Below are positions 9,522 through 18,654 of a stretch of DNA of 64,000 nt, piece by piece. Position 1 is the stretch's first letter. Every line of letters starts with the position of its first letter. The translations under genes were made by a program, and so were the position numbers. The notes under the pieces were generated by a model that was not told the origin of the DNA, made no database searches, and saw only the letters and a program-made list of their open reading frames with translations. The stretch lies in NCBI RefSeq assembly GCF_010093445.1, contig NZ_PDWW01000006.1, positions 111,111-175,110 of the forward strand. Reading direction: 5' to 3'. This DNA comes from Pseudoxanthomonas japonensis (GTDB lineage: Bacteria; Pseudomonadota; Gammaproteobacteria; Xanthomonadales; Xanthomonadaceae).

Positions 9522-10073
9522 TCAGAGCTCTTCGACCACCACGTTGCGATTGGTGTAGATGCAGATGTCGCCGGCGATGTTCAGCGACTCGACCGCGATG
9601 GACTTTGCGTCCAGCTCGGTATGCGCGAGCAGCGCGCGCGCCGCGGACAGGGCGTAGGAACCGCCCGAACCGATGGCGATGATGCCGTCCTCCGGCTCGA
9701 TGACATCCCCGGTACCGCTGATGATCAGCGAGGTTTCCTTGTCGGCGACCGCGAGCAGCGCTTCGAGCTTGCCGAGGCGACGCTCGGTGCGCCAATCCTT
9801 CGCAAGTTCGACCGCCGCACGCGTCAGCTGGCCGTGCTTTTCCAGCTTGGCTTCGAACAGTTCGAACAGCGTGAACGCATCGGCCGCGGCGCCGGCGAAC
9901 CCCGCCAGCACCTGGCCGTCGCGACCGAGCCGGCGCACCTTGCGCGCGTTGCCCTTCATCACCGTGTGGCCCAGCGTCACCTGGCCGTCGCCGGCAACGG
10001 CGACATGGCCGTTGCGGCGCACGGACAGGATGGTGGTGGCGTGGAAAACGTTGGGATTCTGGCTGGGGTCCAT
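9522..10073 (-). CDS. hslV: ATP-dependent protease HslUV, peptidase subunit HslV
   Basis: Threonine peptidase that assembles as two stacked hexamers capped by HslU. The mature N-terminus TTILSVRR is preceded by 12 residues ([12 protein letters not shown]), so Thr13 would become the catalytic N-terminal residue after the propeptide is removed. The usual enterobacterial form loses only Met, so this longer leader is a family-level variation. Other marks are AGDGQVTLG and the C-terminal [14 protein letters not shown]. The 183-residue length is normal. A GGAGG ribosome site and a sigma32-like promoter lie immediately upstream, consistent with heat induction. Confidence 0.97.
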   Translation of the reverse strand: MDPSQNPNVFHATTILSVRRNGHVAVAGDGQVTLGHTVMKGNARKVRRLGRDGQVLAGFAGAAADAFTLFELFEAKLEKHGQLTRAAVELAKDWRTERRLGKLEALLAVADKETSLIISGTGDVIEPEDGIIAIGSGGSYALSAARALLAHTELDAKSIAVESLNIAGDICIYTNRNVVVEEL

Positions 10074-10098
10074 GGAGGCCTCCGGGGTGTTCCCCCAG

Positions 10099-10126
10099 AG
10101 GTGGGGACGCCGGTGCCCGGTTCAAG
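10099..10126 (-). promoter_or_regulatory. Sigma32-like heat-shock promoter of hslVU
   Basis: On the minus strand CTTGAA (10126-10121) is followed after 14 bases by CCCCACCT (10106-10099). This is close to the sigma32 consensus CTTGAAA-N13/14-CCCCATNT. The predicted transcript would begin about 20 bases before the hslV ATG. HslVU is a classic RpoH target in proteobacteria. The sequence match is direct; use by RpoH is inferred. Confidence 0.65.
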
Positions 10127-10159
10127 CATGACCTTTGGGAGAACGCTCCGAACACCGAC

Positions 10160-10252
10160 CGTAGGCTGGGATGCAGCGCAGCGAAATCCCAGCAACCCCG
10201 CGATATCGAGCGCCACGCGCTGGGATTGCGCGTTGCTTCATCCCAGCCTACG
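10160..10252. repeat. Long imperfect inverted repeat between xerC and hslV
   Basis: Arms of about 35 bases (10160-10194 and 10218-10252) begin CGTAGGCTGGGAT and contain AATCCCAGC, with a 23-base centre. They form a large cruciform or hairpin of the kind dispersed through Xanthomonadaceae intergenic regions. The element lies between the end of xerC and the hslV promoter and could also serve as a terminator for xerC. Confidence 0.65.
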
Positions 10253-10258
10253 GCTTCC

Positions 10259-11137
10259 CTATTTCTTTCGCTTCGCTCTGGGATGCGCGGCGTCGTACAC
10301 CTTGGCCAGGTGCTGGAAATCCAGGTGCGTGTAGATCTGCGTGGTGGCGATGTCGGCATGGCCGAGCAGTTCCTGCACACCGCGCAGGTCGCCGGACGAT
10401 TCCAGGATGTGGCTGGCGAAACTGTGGCGCAGCATGTGCGGGTGTACGTGCTTGAACAGCCCCTGCCGTTGCGCGAGCTGCTTGATGCGGATCTGCACGG
10501 CGCGCTGCGAGATGGGACCCTCGCCGCGACCGGGGAACACGAACGCGTCGTTGCCGGCGGGTTTTTCCTGTCGCCATTCCGCCAATGCGTTGCGCGCGTG
10601 CGAACCGACCGGCACCTTGCGTTCCTTGTTGCCCTTGCCGAGCACGGTGACCATGCCGCCGGCCATATCGAGGTCGCGCCAGCGCAAGGCGCATAGCTCG
10701 CTCAGGCGCAGGCCGGAGGAATAGAACAGTTCCAGCAACGCGCGATCACGCTTGCCCAGCGGCGCATCGACCGGCACCTCGACCAGCCTGACGGCCTCGT
10801 CCGCGTCCAGCACCTGCGGCAACTTGCGCGGTGCCTTGGGCGCGCGAAGCGCGGCGGCAGGACTGGCAGCGACGCGGCCGTGCTTCAGCAACCACTGGTA
10901 GTAGCTGCGGCAGGCGGACAGGCGCCGTTGCAGGCTCTTCGGCGACAGGCCGCGCCGATGTTCGCTGGCGACGAAGCCGCGCAGCTGTTCCGCCTGCAGC
11001 TCGGCAAGACCGGCGATGCCCTGGGCCTGCGCCCATTCGGTCAGCGCGGCGAGGTCACGGCGATAGGCATCCAGCGTGTGCGTGGAGACCCGGCGCTCGA
11101 CTTGGAGATGGGCGATAAAGTCGGCGACTGCGTACAT
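10259..11137 (-). CDS. xerC: Tyrosine recombinase XerC
   Basis: Site-specific recombinase that works with XerD at dif to resolve chromosome dimers. The 292-residue protein has a SAM-like N-terminal core-binding domain and a C-terminal catalytic domain with RLSELCALRW, HMLRH (His234, Arg237), LGHADI (His260) and nucleophile Tyr269 in QIYTH. Position in the conserved row lptM-dapF-DUF484-xerC, as in many gammaproteobacteria, identifies it as the housekeeping XerC and not a mobile-element integrase. It ends in a basic KRKK tail. Confidence 0.96.
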   Translation of the reverse strand: MYAVADFIAHLQVERRVSTHTLDAYRRDLAALTEWAQAQGIAGLAELQAEQLRGFVASEHRRGLSPKSLQRRLSACRSYYQWLLKHGRVAASPAAALRAPKAPRKLPQVLDADEAVRLVEVPVDAPLGKRDRALLELFYSSGLRLSELCALRWRDLDMAGGMVTVLGKGNKERKVPVGSHARNALAEWRQEKPAGNDAFVFPGRGEGPISQRAVQIRIKQLAQRQGLFKHVHPHMLRHSFASHILESSGDLRGVQELLGHADIATTQIYTHLDFQHLAKVYDAAHPRAKRKK

Positions 11138-11147
11138 TCCGGTGATC

Positions 11148-11252
11148 CGTCATTCCGGCGAAAGCCGGAATCCACGTTGCCGTTGCGTTTGTCTTGATCG
11201 GCCCACCGGAAAGACAAGAGCGAAATGGATTCCGGCTTTCGCCGGAATGACG
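11148..11252. repeat. Inverted repeat pair between DUF484 gene and xerC
   Basis: Two 27-base arms, CGTCATTCCGGCGAAAGC... (11148-11174) and its exact complement (11226-11252), flank a further small stem (TTGTCTT/AAGACAA). Each arm is itself a short hairpin (CCGGCGAAAGCCGG). It is a dispersed intergenic element that interrupts an otherwise tight operon. Confidence 0.7.
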
Positions 11253-11273
11253 GCCGGAAGCGTCGGCCCGCGC

Positions 11274-11948
11274 TCAACCATCGAACCGCTTCAGCGCCGT
11301 CACCAGCGTATCGCCCATCATGCGCAGGAACAGCGTGCCCATGCCGGGGTAGAAGCGGTTGCCGTCGCGGCTGCCGACGGCGACCAGACCGATGCCCGGC
11401 AGCGGCAGCAAGGCCGACGACGCCACGTCCTCGGCACGCGCACCGTACAGCAGCACGTGCTTCTCCGGCTGCAGGCGGCCGCAGATCGGCTCGCCGTCGC
11501 GCAGGCAGTCGCGGAACGGCGCCATGTGCGGGTTGTCGGCCGGAATCACCTGCAGCCACTCGCTTTCCTCCAGCCCGGCCACGGGCTGCAGCAGCACGAT
11601 GCTGACGCGGTCGCCATTGAAGTCTTCGGCCAGCGAGGCGGCCATCGCACGCACGGTGTCGGCGGCAGTGCCCTGCTTCATCAGCGTGAGCGCCAGCTGG
11701 TGCGTGCGGACGGCCAGGCGTTCGTTCTCCTGCGCATTGGCGAACAGGTCGGTGAGGCGGCGCGACAGTTCGCGGTTCTTGTCGCGCAACACTTCCAGCT
11801 GGTAGCTGGCCAGCGACGCCGTGGGGCCATCGTCGCGCGGCACCACCAGGCTCAGGGCCAGGTCCGGGAACTGCTTCAGGAAGGTCGGGTGCCGACGCAG
11901 CCACGCCGCGACGTCGTGGGCGCCCAGTTTTTCCAGTGTCTCGCTCAT
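11274..11948 (-). CDS. DUF484 family protein (YigA-like)
   Basis: Protein of 224 residues of the GAF-related DUF484 family. It starts MSETLEKLGAHDVAAWLRRHP, has a coiled-coil-like middle (VLRDKNRELSRRLTDL) and a GAF-like C-terminal half with GIGLVAVGSRDGNRF. The biochemical role is unknown. Position between dapF and xerC is the same as yigA in Escherichia coli. The dapF stop overlaps an alternative ATG at 11957. I chose ATG at 11948 because AAGGGGA lies at a proper distance before it. Confidence 0.9.
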   Translation of the reverse strand: MSETLEKLGAHDVAAWLRRHPTFLKQFPDLALSLVVPRDDGPTASLASYQLEVLRDKNRELSRRLTDLFANAQENERLAVRTHQLALTLMKQGTAADTVRAMAASLAEDFNGDRVSIVLLQPVAGLEESEWLQVIPADNPHMAPFRDCLRDGEPICGRLQPEKHVLLYGARAEDVASSALLPLPGIGLVAVGSRDGNRFYPGMGTLFLRMMGDTLVTALKRFDG

Positions 11949-11950
11949 GC

Positions 11951-12808
11951 TTACCATTCCCCTTCGAATACGAATGCCGCCGGCCCCGACATGATGACCG
12001 GCGCGTCGTCGGACGGCCAGCGGATCCGCAACTCGCCCCCCGGCAGCGCGATGGCCACGTCGCGATCGACCCGGCCGCGGCGGATCAGCACCGCCGCCGC
12101 GGCGCAGGCGCCGCTGCCGCAGGCCAGCGTCTCGCCCACGCCGCGCTCGTACACGCGCAGGCGGACGCGGTCGCGCGCGACGACCTCGGCGAAGCCGACG
12201 TTGACGGATTCCGGGAAATGCCGCGAGCGCTGCAGCAGCGGGCCGTAATGCCGTACCGGCGCGGCGTCGACCGAAGGCACTTCGATGACGGCGTGCGGAT
12301 TGCCCATCGATACGGCGCCGAAACGCAGCCGCAGACCTTCGTCCACGTCCGCATCGTATTCGGCACGCACCTGCTCGAAGCCATGCATCGGAATGCGGGC
12401 GGGCACGAACTCCGGCACGCCCATGGCGATGGCATAGCGGTCGGCGCCGATCCGTTCGACCGCGTGCGTGGCCAGTGGACTGTCGACATCGAACATGTCG
12501 CCGTGCGCCGCACCGTCGCGCATCAGCCAGGCCGCCACGCAGCGCGCACCGTTGCCACACTGCTGCGAGGGCGAGCCGTCGGAATTCCAGATGCGGTAGG
12601 CCGCGATCGAACCGGCGCTGCGCGGCCGCTCGATGGTCAGGATCTGGTCGCAGCCGACACCGCGGTGACGATCGGCCAGTGCGGCGGCGAGCGCGGCATC
12701 CGGCGGCGGCAGGCCATCGCGCAGATCGAGCACGACGAAGTCGTTGCCGGCGCCGTGCATCTTGGTGAACCGCATCGCCGTGGACCGCGCGTGCGGAAAC
12801 TCAGCCAT
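11951..12808 (-). CDS. dapF: Diaminopimelate epimerase
   Basis: Interconverts LL- and meso-diaminopimelate in the cytoplasm, supplying lysine and peptidoglycan. The two catalytic cysteines lie in CGNGARC and ACGSGACAA. The family N-terminal signature [17 protein letters not shown] begins at the second Met (12775). The ORF can also start at 12808, where ATG overlaps the lptM stop (ATGGCTGA), giving 11 extra residues. Length is normal. The gene is translationally linked to lptM before it and to DUF484 after it. Confidence 0.96.
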   Translation of the reverse strand: MAEFPHARSTAMRFTKMHGAGNDFVVLDLRDGLPPPDAALAAALADRHRGVGCDQILTIERPRSAGSIAAYRIWNSDGSPSQQCGNGARCVAAWLMRDGAAHGDMFDVDSPLATHAVERIGADRYAIAMGVPEFVPARIPMHGFEQVRAEYDADVDEGLRLRFGAVSMGNPHAVIEVPSVDAAPVRHYGPLLQRSRHFPESVNVGFAEVVARDRVRLRVYERGVGETLACGSGACAAAAVLIRRGRVDRDVAIALPGGELRIRWPSDDAPVIMSGPAAFVFEGEW

Positions 12809-13010
12809 TCCCGCCGGTGGCGGGCACCGTCGCGGGATCGATCGGCGGTTCGGCGGGAACGCTGTCGGTCGCGGGCGGTGCCGGCTCCGCCGGCGTCACC
12901 GGCGCCTCTTCGACCGGCTTCTCCGGCATGAACAGCGGGCCCTTGGCACCGCAGGCGGACAGGACCGCCATGACGGCGGCAGCGAGGACAAGACGGACGT
13001 TCCGGTTCAT
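12801..13010 (-). CDS. lptM: LPS translocon maturation lipoprotein LptM (YifL-like)
   Basis: Small lipoprotein of 69 residues. The signal peptide [20 protein letters not shown] ends in a lipobox (LSAC) and is followed by [11 protein letters not shown], the hallmark GxKGPLyxP of YifL/LptM. The rest is low-complexity Pro/Ala/Glu. In Escherichia coli LptM helps LptD oxidise and assemble in the outer membrane. Here, as there, it sits directly upstream of dapF. The ATG at 13010 is fixed by the signal peptide. Confidence 0.88.
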   Translation of the reverse strand: MNRNVRLVLAAAVMAVLSACGAKGPLFMPEKPVEEAPVTPAEPAPPATDSVPAEPPIDPATVPATGGNG

Positions 13011-13050
13011 GCCGCGAGTATAGCCACAGCGGGATGAATGCGATGGCCGT

Positions 13051-13533
13051 TCACCCCGCACGCGGCGGTTCCGGACGTCGCCACAACCAGGCGGCGACCA
13101 CGGCCATGCAGGCGATCGGCAGCGCCACCATCCACCAGCGGTGCGAAGCGGTCCACAGCATCAGCGCGACCAGGATCGCGGCACTGGCAAGCATCGTCCA
13201 CGTCGCGGCCCACTTGGCCCGTCGCGAGACGGCACGATGCAGATGCCAGTCATGGATCATCGGCCCGAAGCGCGGATGGGTGACCAGGTACCGATGCAGC
13301 CGCTCGGAACCCCGCGACGCCGCATAGGCGGCGACCAGGATGAAGACCGTGGTCGGCAGGCCGGGGACGAACACGCCCACGATGCCCATGCCGAGGCTGG
13401 CGTACGCCAGCAGCCACCACGCCCAGCGGAAGCGCACCGGGTGCGCATCGGGCAGGTCACGCGGCGGCGGCGGAGACGGCTGGTGCACGTCGACCTTGTA
13501 CCCCAAATCGGCAACGGACGGCGCGAATACCAT
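13051..13533 (-). CDS. YbaN-like DUF454 inner-membrane protein
   Basis: Membrane protein with the DUF454 pattern. It has a Pro-rich N-terminus, a first hydrophobic span (LLAYASLGMGIVGVFVPGLP), then PTTVFILVAAYAASRGSERLHRYL, the conserved HPRFGPMIHDW, and a final pair of helices. Function is unknown. The start is uncertain: ATG 13533, an upstream ATG at 13578, or an internal GTG before HQPSPPPP are all possible. It probably stands at the head of the lptM-dapF transcript. Confidence 0.8.
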   Translation of the reverse strand: MVFAPSVADLGYKVDVHQPSPPPPRDLPDAHPVRFRWAWWLLAYASLGMGIVGVFVPGLPTTVFILVAAYAASRGSERLHRYLVTHPRFGPMIHDWHLHRAVSRRAKWAATWTMLASAAILVALMLWTASHRWWMVALPIACMAVVAAWLWRRPEPPRAG

Positions 13534-13658
13534 CCGCGCCGATCTTGCGACCGCACCCCACCCTGCCATGACCCTCACCCGCTCGCGCCGACTCTTCCGG
13601 GTTATCGGCGGTGACCTGCACCTACTGAAGCCCCCGGGTTCGCGATCCGGAAACGGAA

Positions 13659-13680
13659 AGAGCCGGGTTTCCCCGGCTCT
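13659..13680 (-). terminator. Rho-independent-type terminator of the oligopeptidase B gene
   Basis: AGAGCCGGG/CCCGGCTCT arms of nine bases enclose a GAAA tetraloop (minus strand), followed by TTCCGTTTCC. It lies 22 bases past the stop of the 13702-15873 gene. Confidence 0.75.
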
Positions 13681-13701
13681 CCCTGTTCACGCACGACGCG
13701 G

Positions 13702-15873
13702 TTACTTCGACGCCACGCCCAGCTGGTCCAGCATGAAGGCGTACATTTCCGCACGCTCGCGGTACTGGCGGAAACGGCCCGACTTGCCGCCGTGGCCCGC
13801 TTCCATGTTGGTGCGGAACACGATGGTGTTCTTGCTCGTGTTCAGGTCGCGCAGGCGGGCGACGTACTTGGCCGGCTCCCAGTACTGCACCTGCGAATCC
13901 CACAGCCCGGTGCCGACGAACATCGCCGGGTAGGCCTTGGCCGCCAGGTTGTCGTAGGGCGAGTACTTCAGGATGTAGTCGTAGTAGCCCTTCTCTTCCG
14001 GGTTGCCCCACTCGTCGTACTCGTTGGTGGTCAGCGGGATGCTGGGGTCGAGCATGGTGGTGACCACGTCGACGAACGGCACCAGGGTCAGGATGACCTT
14101 GTACTTCTCCGGCGCCATGTTCGACACCGCACCCATCAACAGGCCACCGGCGCTGCCGCCCATCGCGGCGACGCGATCCTTGGCCGCATAACCTTCCTTC
14201 ACCAGGTAATCGGTGACGTCGATGAAGTCGGTGAAGGTGTTGATCTTGTTGTACAGCTTGCCGTCGTCGTACCAGGTACGGCCCATTTCCTGGCCGCCGC
14301 GGATGTGCGCCAGCGCATACACCACGCCGCGGTCCAGCAGGCTGATGTTGGTGATGCTGAAGTTCGGGTCCATCGACGAGCCGTAGCTGCCATAGGCGTA
14401 CTGCAGCATCGGCGCCTTGCCGTCGCGGGCGACGTCCTTGCGGTACACCAGCGTCACCGGGATCTTCGTCTTGCCGTCGCGGGCCGGCGCCCACACGCGC
14501 TCGGTCACGTACTTCGAGGCGTCGTAGCCCGGCACCGGCTGCTGCTTCAACTGGCGGCGCTCGCCGGTCTTGGTGTTGATCTCGTAGGTCGTGGCCGGCG
14601 TGGTCATCGACGTGTAGCTGTAGCGGACCCAGTCGGTGCCGGTCTCGGGATTCGCGGACAGGCCCATCGAGTACGCAGGCTCGTCGGCCTTGATGTCCTC
14701 GCTGCTGCCGTCGGCCTTGATCACGCGCAGGCTCTCCAGCGCGTTGGCGCGCTCGGACACCACGCTGAAGCCGTCGAACAGCTCGATGCCCTCGACGAAC
14801 ACGTCGTCGCGGTGCGCGATCCAGTCCTTCCAGTCCTTGCGCGAAGTCGAACCGGTCGGCGCGGTGACGACCTTGAAATTGGTGGCGCCGTCGGCATTGG
14901 TGCGGATCACCCAGCGGCCGCCCAGATGATCGGCCTGGTACTCGACGTCGCGCTCGCGCGGCGCCAGCACGGTGAACACACCCGGGCTGGCGGCCGGCGT
15001 GCAGCGCATCTCCGAGGACACGGTGCTTTCCACGCCGATGCAGATGAATTCATCGTCGCGGGTGCGGCCGATGCCCATGTAGAAGCTGTCGTCTTCCTCT
15101 TCGTACACCAGCTTGTCGTCGCTGGCCGGGGTACCCAGCACGTGCGACTTCACCCGCTTGCTGAGCAGGGTTTCCGGATCCTTGTCGACATAGAACAGCG
15201 TGCTGCCGTCGTTGGACCAGACCAGGTTCGGTTCGGCATTGGTCACGGTATCCGGCAGGATCTCGCCGGTGTCCAGATTCTTGAAGCGGATGGTGTACTG
15301 GCGGCGGCCGTTGGTGTCGTCGGCGTACGCGAGCAGCCGGTTGTCCTGGCTGACCTCGTAGTCGCCGACGCTGTAGTAATCCTTGCCTTCGCCCAGCGCA
15401 TTGACGTCCAGCAGCACCTGTTCGCCGACAAAGTCGCCGGCCGCGTTCGCCGCCTGGATCGACACCGCATCCACGCCGGGGCCGTCCTTGCGGCGCGCGT
15501 GTACCGGATAGTCCTTGCCGGTGACGAAGCGCGCGTAATACCACCAGCCGCGCTCGCGGTAGGGCACGCTGGCGTCGTCCTGCTTGATGCGCGCGACGAC
15601 CTCGTTGTAGAGCTTGTCCTCCAGCGGCTTCAGCGGCGCCATCACCGCGTCGACATAGGCGTTCTCCGCGTTGAGGTAGGCGAGCATCTCCTTGTTCTCG
15701 CGCTTGTCGTCGCGCAGCCAGTAGTACTCGTCATTGCGCTCGGCGCCATGCGGCGCCTTGACGACGTGCGGCTTCTTGGCCACGTCGGGCGGGGTGGCGG
15801 TGGCGGCGAAAGCGGAGGTGATCGGCGTGCTCATCAGGACGGTCGCGGCAAGCAGGAGGGAAGTCGTCTTCAT
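13702..15873 (-). CDS. Secreted oligopeptidase B-like S9 peptidase
   Basis: Serine peptidase of family S9A that would cut short peptides, in the oligopeptidase B type after Lys/Arg. It has 723 residues, with signal peptide MKTTSLLLAATVLMSTPITSAFA, a beta-propeller domain (NDEYYWLRDD start), then an alpha/beta-hydrolase domain with YGSYG, the nucleophile motif GGSAGG and the catalytic His in GHGGKSGR. The clear signal peptide places it in the periplasm, unlike enterobacterial PtrB. ATG at 15873 is chosen because it begins the signal peptide. A second S9 gene lies just upstream, separated by two palindromic repeats. Confidence 0.93.
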   Translation of the reverse strand: MKTTSLLLAATVLMSTPITSAFAATATPPDVAKKPHVVKAPHGAERNDEYYWLRDDKRENKEMLAYLNAENAYVDAVMAPLKPLEDKLYNEVVARIKQDDASVPYRERGWWYYARFVTGKDYPVHARRKDGPGVDAVSIQAANAAGDFVGEQVLLDVNALGEGKDYYSVGDYEVSQDNRLLAYADDTNGRRQYTIRFKNLDTGEILPDTVTNAEPNLVWSNDGSTLFYVDKDPETLLSKRVKSHVLGTPASDDKLVYEEEDDSFYMGIGRTRDDEFICIGVESTVSSEMRCTPAASPGVFTVLAPRERDVEYQADHLGGRWVIRTNADGATNFKVVTAPTGSTSRKDWKDWIAHRDDVFVEGIELFDGFSVVSERANALESLRVIKADGSSEDIKADEPAYSMGLSANPETGTDWVRYSYTSMTTPATTYEINTKTGERRQLKQQPVPGYDASKYVTERVWAPARDGKTKIPVTLVYRKDVARDGKAPMLQYAYGSYGSSMDPNFSITNISLLDRGVVYALAHIRGGQEMGRTWYDDGKLYNKINTFTDFIDVTDYLVKEGYAAKDRVAAMGGSAGGLLMGAVSNMAPEKYKVILTLVPFVDVVTTMLDPSIPLTTNEYDEWGNPEEKGYYDYILKYSPYDNLAAKAYPAMFVGTGLWDSQVQYWEPAKYVARLRDLNTSKNTIVFRTNMEAGHGGKSGRFRQYRERAEMYAFMLDQLGVASK

Positions 15874-15917
15874 GGATGGGGTCCGGGAATGCGGGATGCA
15901 ATGCGTCGGGATAGGCC

Positions 15918-16026
15918 CCCTCCCCCGCATGCGGGGGAGGGTTGGGGTGGAGGCGAGCGACTCCGTTTGACGTCGGCGCTGCCCCCATCCGCCCTTCGGG
16001 CACCTTCCCCCGCATGCGGGGGAAGG
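15918..16026. repeat. Two copies of a GC-rich palindrome between S9 peptidase genes
   Basis: CCCTCCCCCGCATGCGGGGG is the core of a 24-base perfect palindrome at 15918-15941. A sister copy with CCTT/AAGG ends lies at 16003-16026. Together they fill most of the 163 bases between the two S9 genes. They are dispersed repeats of the REP type. They could reduce read-through or stabilise the upstream mRNA. Confidence 0.7.
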
Positions 16027-16036
16027 GAGCCAACAC

Positions 16037-18142
16037 TTACTTCGACAGTTGCTGCCAGAGGAACGTATAGGCCAGCGCGCTCATGTGCGCGGCCTGGGCA
16101 TTGTTCGCCGCACCGCCGTGGCCGCCCTCGATGTTCTCGTAGTAGCGCACGTCCTTGCCGGCATCCAGCATCATCGCCGCCATCTTGCGGGCGTGGCCGG
16201 GGTGCACGCGGTCGTCGCGCGTCGAGGTCATGAACAGCGTCGGCGGATAGTCCTTCTTGGCATCGAACAGGTGGTACGGCGAGAAGGTCTTGATGAATTC
16301 CCAGTCGGACGTGTCGGGGTTGCCGTACTCGGCCATCCACGACGCACCGGCCAGCAGGTGGCTGTAGCGCTTCATGTCGAGCAGCGGCACCTGCACCACC
16401 ACGGCGCCGAACAGCTCCGGATACTGCGTCAGCATGTTGCCGGTCAGCAGGCCACCGTTGCTGCCGCCCTGGATGCCCAGGTGCTTGGGCGAGGTGATCT
16501 TGCGGGCGATCAGGTCCTGCGCGACCGCCGCGAAGTCTTCATAGGCCTTGTGGCGGTTGGCTTTCAGCGCCGCCTGGTGCCAGCGTGGACCGTATTCGCC
16601 GCCGCCGCGGATGTTGGCGACCGCGTAGACGCCGCCCTTCTCCAGCCAGCCCTTGCCGACGCCACCGGAATAGCCCGGCGTCATCGAGATCTCGAAGCCG
16701 CCGTAGCCGTACAGCAGGGTCGGCGTGCTGCCGTCGTACTTCAGGCCTTCCGGGCGCACCAGGAAGTACGGGATCTTGGTGCCGTCCTTCGAGGTGGCGA
16801 AGTGCTGCTCGATCTTCTTGCCGGACGCGTCGAAGAACGCCGGCATCGACTTCAGCTGTTCCGGCTGCTGGCCCAGCTCGACCAGCGACAGCGTGGTCGG
16901 GGTGAGATAGTCGGTGACGGTCATCCACACCGCATCGCTGTCGTCGCTGTCGACCGCGCTGACACTGACCGTGCCGAAGCTGGGGGCGCCGACGAACGCG
17001 CTGCGCTTCCAGCCGGTGGCCGACGGCGTCAGCACGCTGAGCTTGTTCTTGACGTCGTCCAGCACATTCAGCACGACGTGGCTCTTGGTCACGGACATGC
17101 CAGCGAGCGAGGTGGTCTGGGTCGGCTCGAACAGCACGTCGAACGTGCGCTTGCCGGCCATGAAGTCGTCGAACTTCGCGGCGAGCAGCGAGCCCGCGGC
17201 GTAGGTCTTGCCGCCGACGGTCCACGGTTCGCGCAGCTCCAGCGTCAACCATTCGCGGAACGCGCCCTTGTTGGCCGAGTTCGGCGCATCGATCTTGGTG
17301 AGCTTGCCGTCCTTGCCGCGCAGGTACATCTCGTCGTTGTAGAAGGCCAGCGTGCGGCTGACGAAATCGCGCTGGAAGCCCGGCGTGTCGTCGTGGTACG
17401 CCGCGATGTACATGTCGTCCGGCTTGCCTTCGTAGACCACCTTGGCGCTGTCGAGCGGCGTGCCGCGCTTCCATTCCTTGACGATGCGCGGGTAGCCGGA
17501 GCTGGTCATGCTGCCGGCACCGAAGTCGGTGTAGACGTAGACGGTATCCGCGTCCTTCCAGCCCAGGCCGCCCTTGGCCTCGGGACGGTAGAAGCCGTCG
17601 GCCAGGAATTTCTTGTTGACCAGGTCGAACTCGCGGGTCTCATCCGCGTCCGCGCCGCCGCGCGACAGCGCGATCAGGCAGCGGGTGTAGTCGGGCTTGC
17701 GGCAGTCGGCGCCGTGCCAGACCCAGTTCTTGCCTTCGGCCTTGTTCAGCGCGTCCAGGTCCAGGACGGTTTCCCACTGCGGCTGCGGCTTGCGGTACTC
17801 GGCCAGCGTAGTGCGCCGCCACAGGCCGCGCTCGTGCTGCTTGTCCTTCCAGAAGTTGTAGTAGTGGTCACCGATCTTCTGCACGCCGGGGATCTTGGCG
17901 TCGGAATCAAGGATGGCGCGGATGTCCGCTTCCAGCTGCTTGAAGGCCGGGGTCGACGCGATCTCGGCCTCGGCCTTGGCGTTGACGCCCTTCACCCAGT
18001 CGAGTTGCTTCTGGCCCTCGACGTCCTCCAGCCAGGCATACGGGTCGTCGGACACGTCAGCGCCCCTGGCGTGGGCGGGAACCGACAGCGCGCCGGCAAC
18101 GGCGAAGCCTGCCGCCAGGCAGGCATGGGCGAGTTTTGACAT
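16037..18142 (-). CDS. Secreted prolyl oligopeptidase family protein (S9A)
   Basis: Secreted serine peptidase of 701 residues, expected to act on short proline-containing peptides. The signal peptide ends AHARG. The propeller domain starts with DDPYAWLEDVEG, the typical S9A opening. The hydrolase domain carries YGYGGF, the nucleophile motif GGSNGG and the catalytic His in EGGHGGAAN. It is clearly related to, but diverged from, the oligopeptidase B at 13702, and the pair may form an operon despite the 163-base repeat-bearing gap. Together with the metalloproteases at 1-5201 it indicates a proteolytic lifestyle. Confidence 0.93.
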   Translation of the reverse strand: MSKLAHACLAAGFAVAGALSVPAHARGADVSDDPYAWLEDVEGQKQLDWVKGVNAKAEAEIASTPAFKQLEADIRAILDSDAKIPGVQKIGDHYYNFWKDKQHERGLWRRTTLAEYRKPQPQWETVLDLDALNKAEGKNWVWHGADCRKPDYTRCLIALSRGGADADETREFDLVNKKFLADGFYRPEAKGGLGWKDADTVYVYTDFGAGSMTSSGYPRIVKEWKRGTPLDSAKVVYEGKPDDMYIAAYHDDTPGFQRDFVSRTLAFYNDEMYLRGKDGKLTKIDAPNSANKGAFREWLTLELREPWTVGGKTYAAGSLLAAKFDDFMAGKRTFDVLFEPTQTTSLAGMSVTKSHVVLNVLDDVKNKLSVLTPSATGWKRSAFVGAPSFGTVSVSAVDSDDSDAVWMTVTDYLTPTTLSLVELGQQPEQLKSMPAFFDASGKKIEQHFATSKDGTKIPYFLVRPEGLKYDGSTPTLLYGYGGFEISMTPGYSGGVGKGWLEKGGVYAVANIRGGGEYGPRWHQAALKANRHKAYEDFAAVAQDLIARKITSPKHLGIQGGSNGGLLTGNMLTQYPELFGAVVVQVPLLDMKRYSHLLAGASWMAEYGNPDTSDWEFIKTFSPYHLFDAKKDYPPTLFMTSTRDDRVHPGHARKMAAMMLDAGKDVRYYENIEGGHGGAANNAQAAHMSALAYTFLWQQLSK

Positions 18143-18218
18143 CGGACGGGGCTCCGGAGGTGCAGTTCATGAACATGTCACGCTAGCACAAGGCCCGGAG
18201 GCCACCCCCTGCCGAAGG

Positions 18219-18512
18219 TCAGGCCGCCCTCGGGAGGCGCCGCGCCTGCGGTCCACGGCGCCGCCGTTCGATACGCGCTGCCGCGGTCCGGCCGGGCACC
18301 CTGAACCGGTGCAGCGCCCACCAGGCCGCCGCCGGCATGCCGACCAGCCAGAGCGGCAGCCATCCCAGCGCGTCGGTGCTGGCGCGCGCCAAGGGCACCA
18401 GCAGCACCAGCGCCAGGCCGGTCAGCACGGCGCGCCGAAGCAGGCGATCCAGGGCGGCATCGGGCCGGTCGGATGACGGCGCTACGGACGAAGCGGGCGA
18501 AAGGAAGAACAT
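18219..18512 (-). CDS. Small membrane protein, unknown function
   Basis: Protein of 97 residues with two hydrophobic spans (about residues 27-45 and 50-67, with LGWLPLWLVGMPAAAWWAL) and an Arg-rich C-terminus. AGGAG eight bases before the ATG and normal codon use support it as a real gene. I do not recognise a named family. It lies between the S9 peptidase and the divergent lipocalin. Confidence 0.68.
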   Translation of the reverse strand: MFFLSPASSVAPSSDRPDAALDRLLRRAVLTGLALVLLVPLARASTDALGWLPLWLVGMPAAAWWALHRFRVPGRTAAARIERRRRGPQARRLPRAA

Positions 18513-18654
18513 GGCGGCGCACTCCTGTGAGGTGATGTCGACTGGACGTCACAGTGGCGCACGCGCATCTCACCGATTGCGACATCAGCGGTTAACATCT
18601 CCATCGCATCCTGATGGCTAGCGTGTCCGTATGACGGGGAGAAAGGAGTTCCAC

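Noticed and set aside
8058..10334. 758-codon plus-strand frame opposite hslU and hslV
   Set aside because: Antisense frame produced by high GC content; hslU and hslV are unmistakable on the other strand.
10259..11137. Tyrosine recombinase as integrase of a mobile element
   Set aside because: Its place in the conserved lptM-dapF-DUF484-xerC row, normal XerC length and lack of attachment repeats or cargo point to housekeeping XerC.
13792..18139. Very long plus-strand frames opposite the two S9 peptidases
   Set aside because: Mirror frames of genuine genes, without start signals or recognisable domains.
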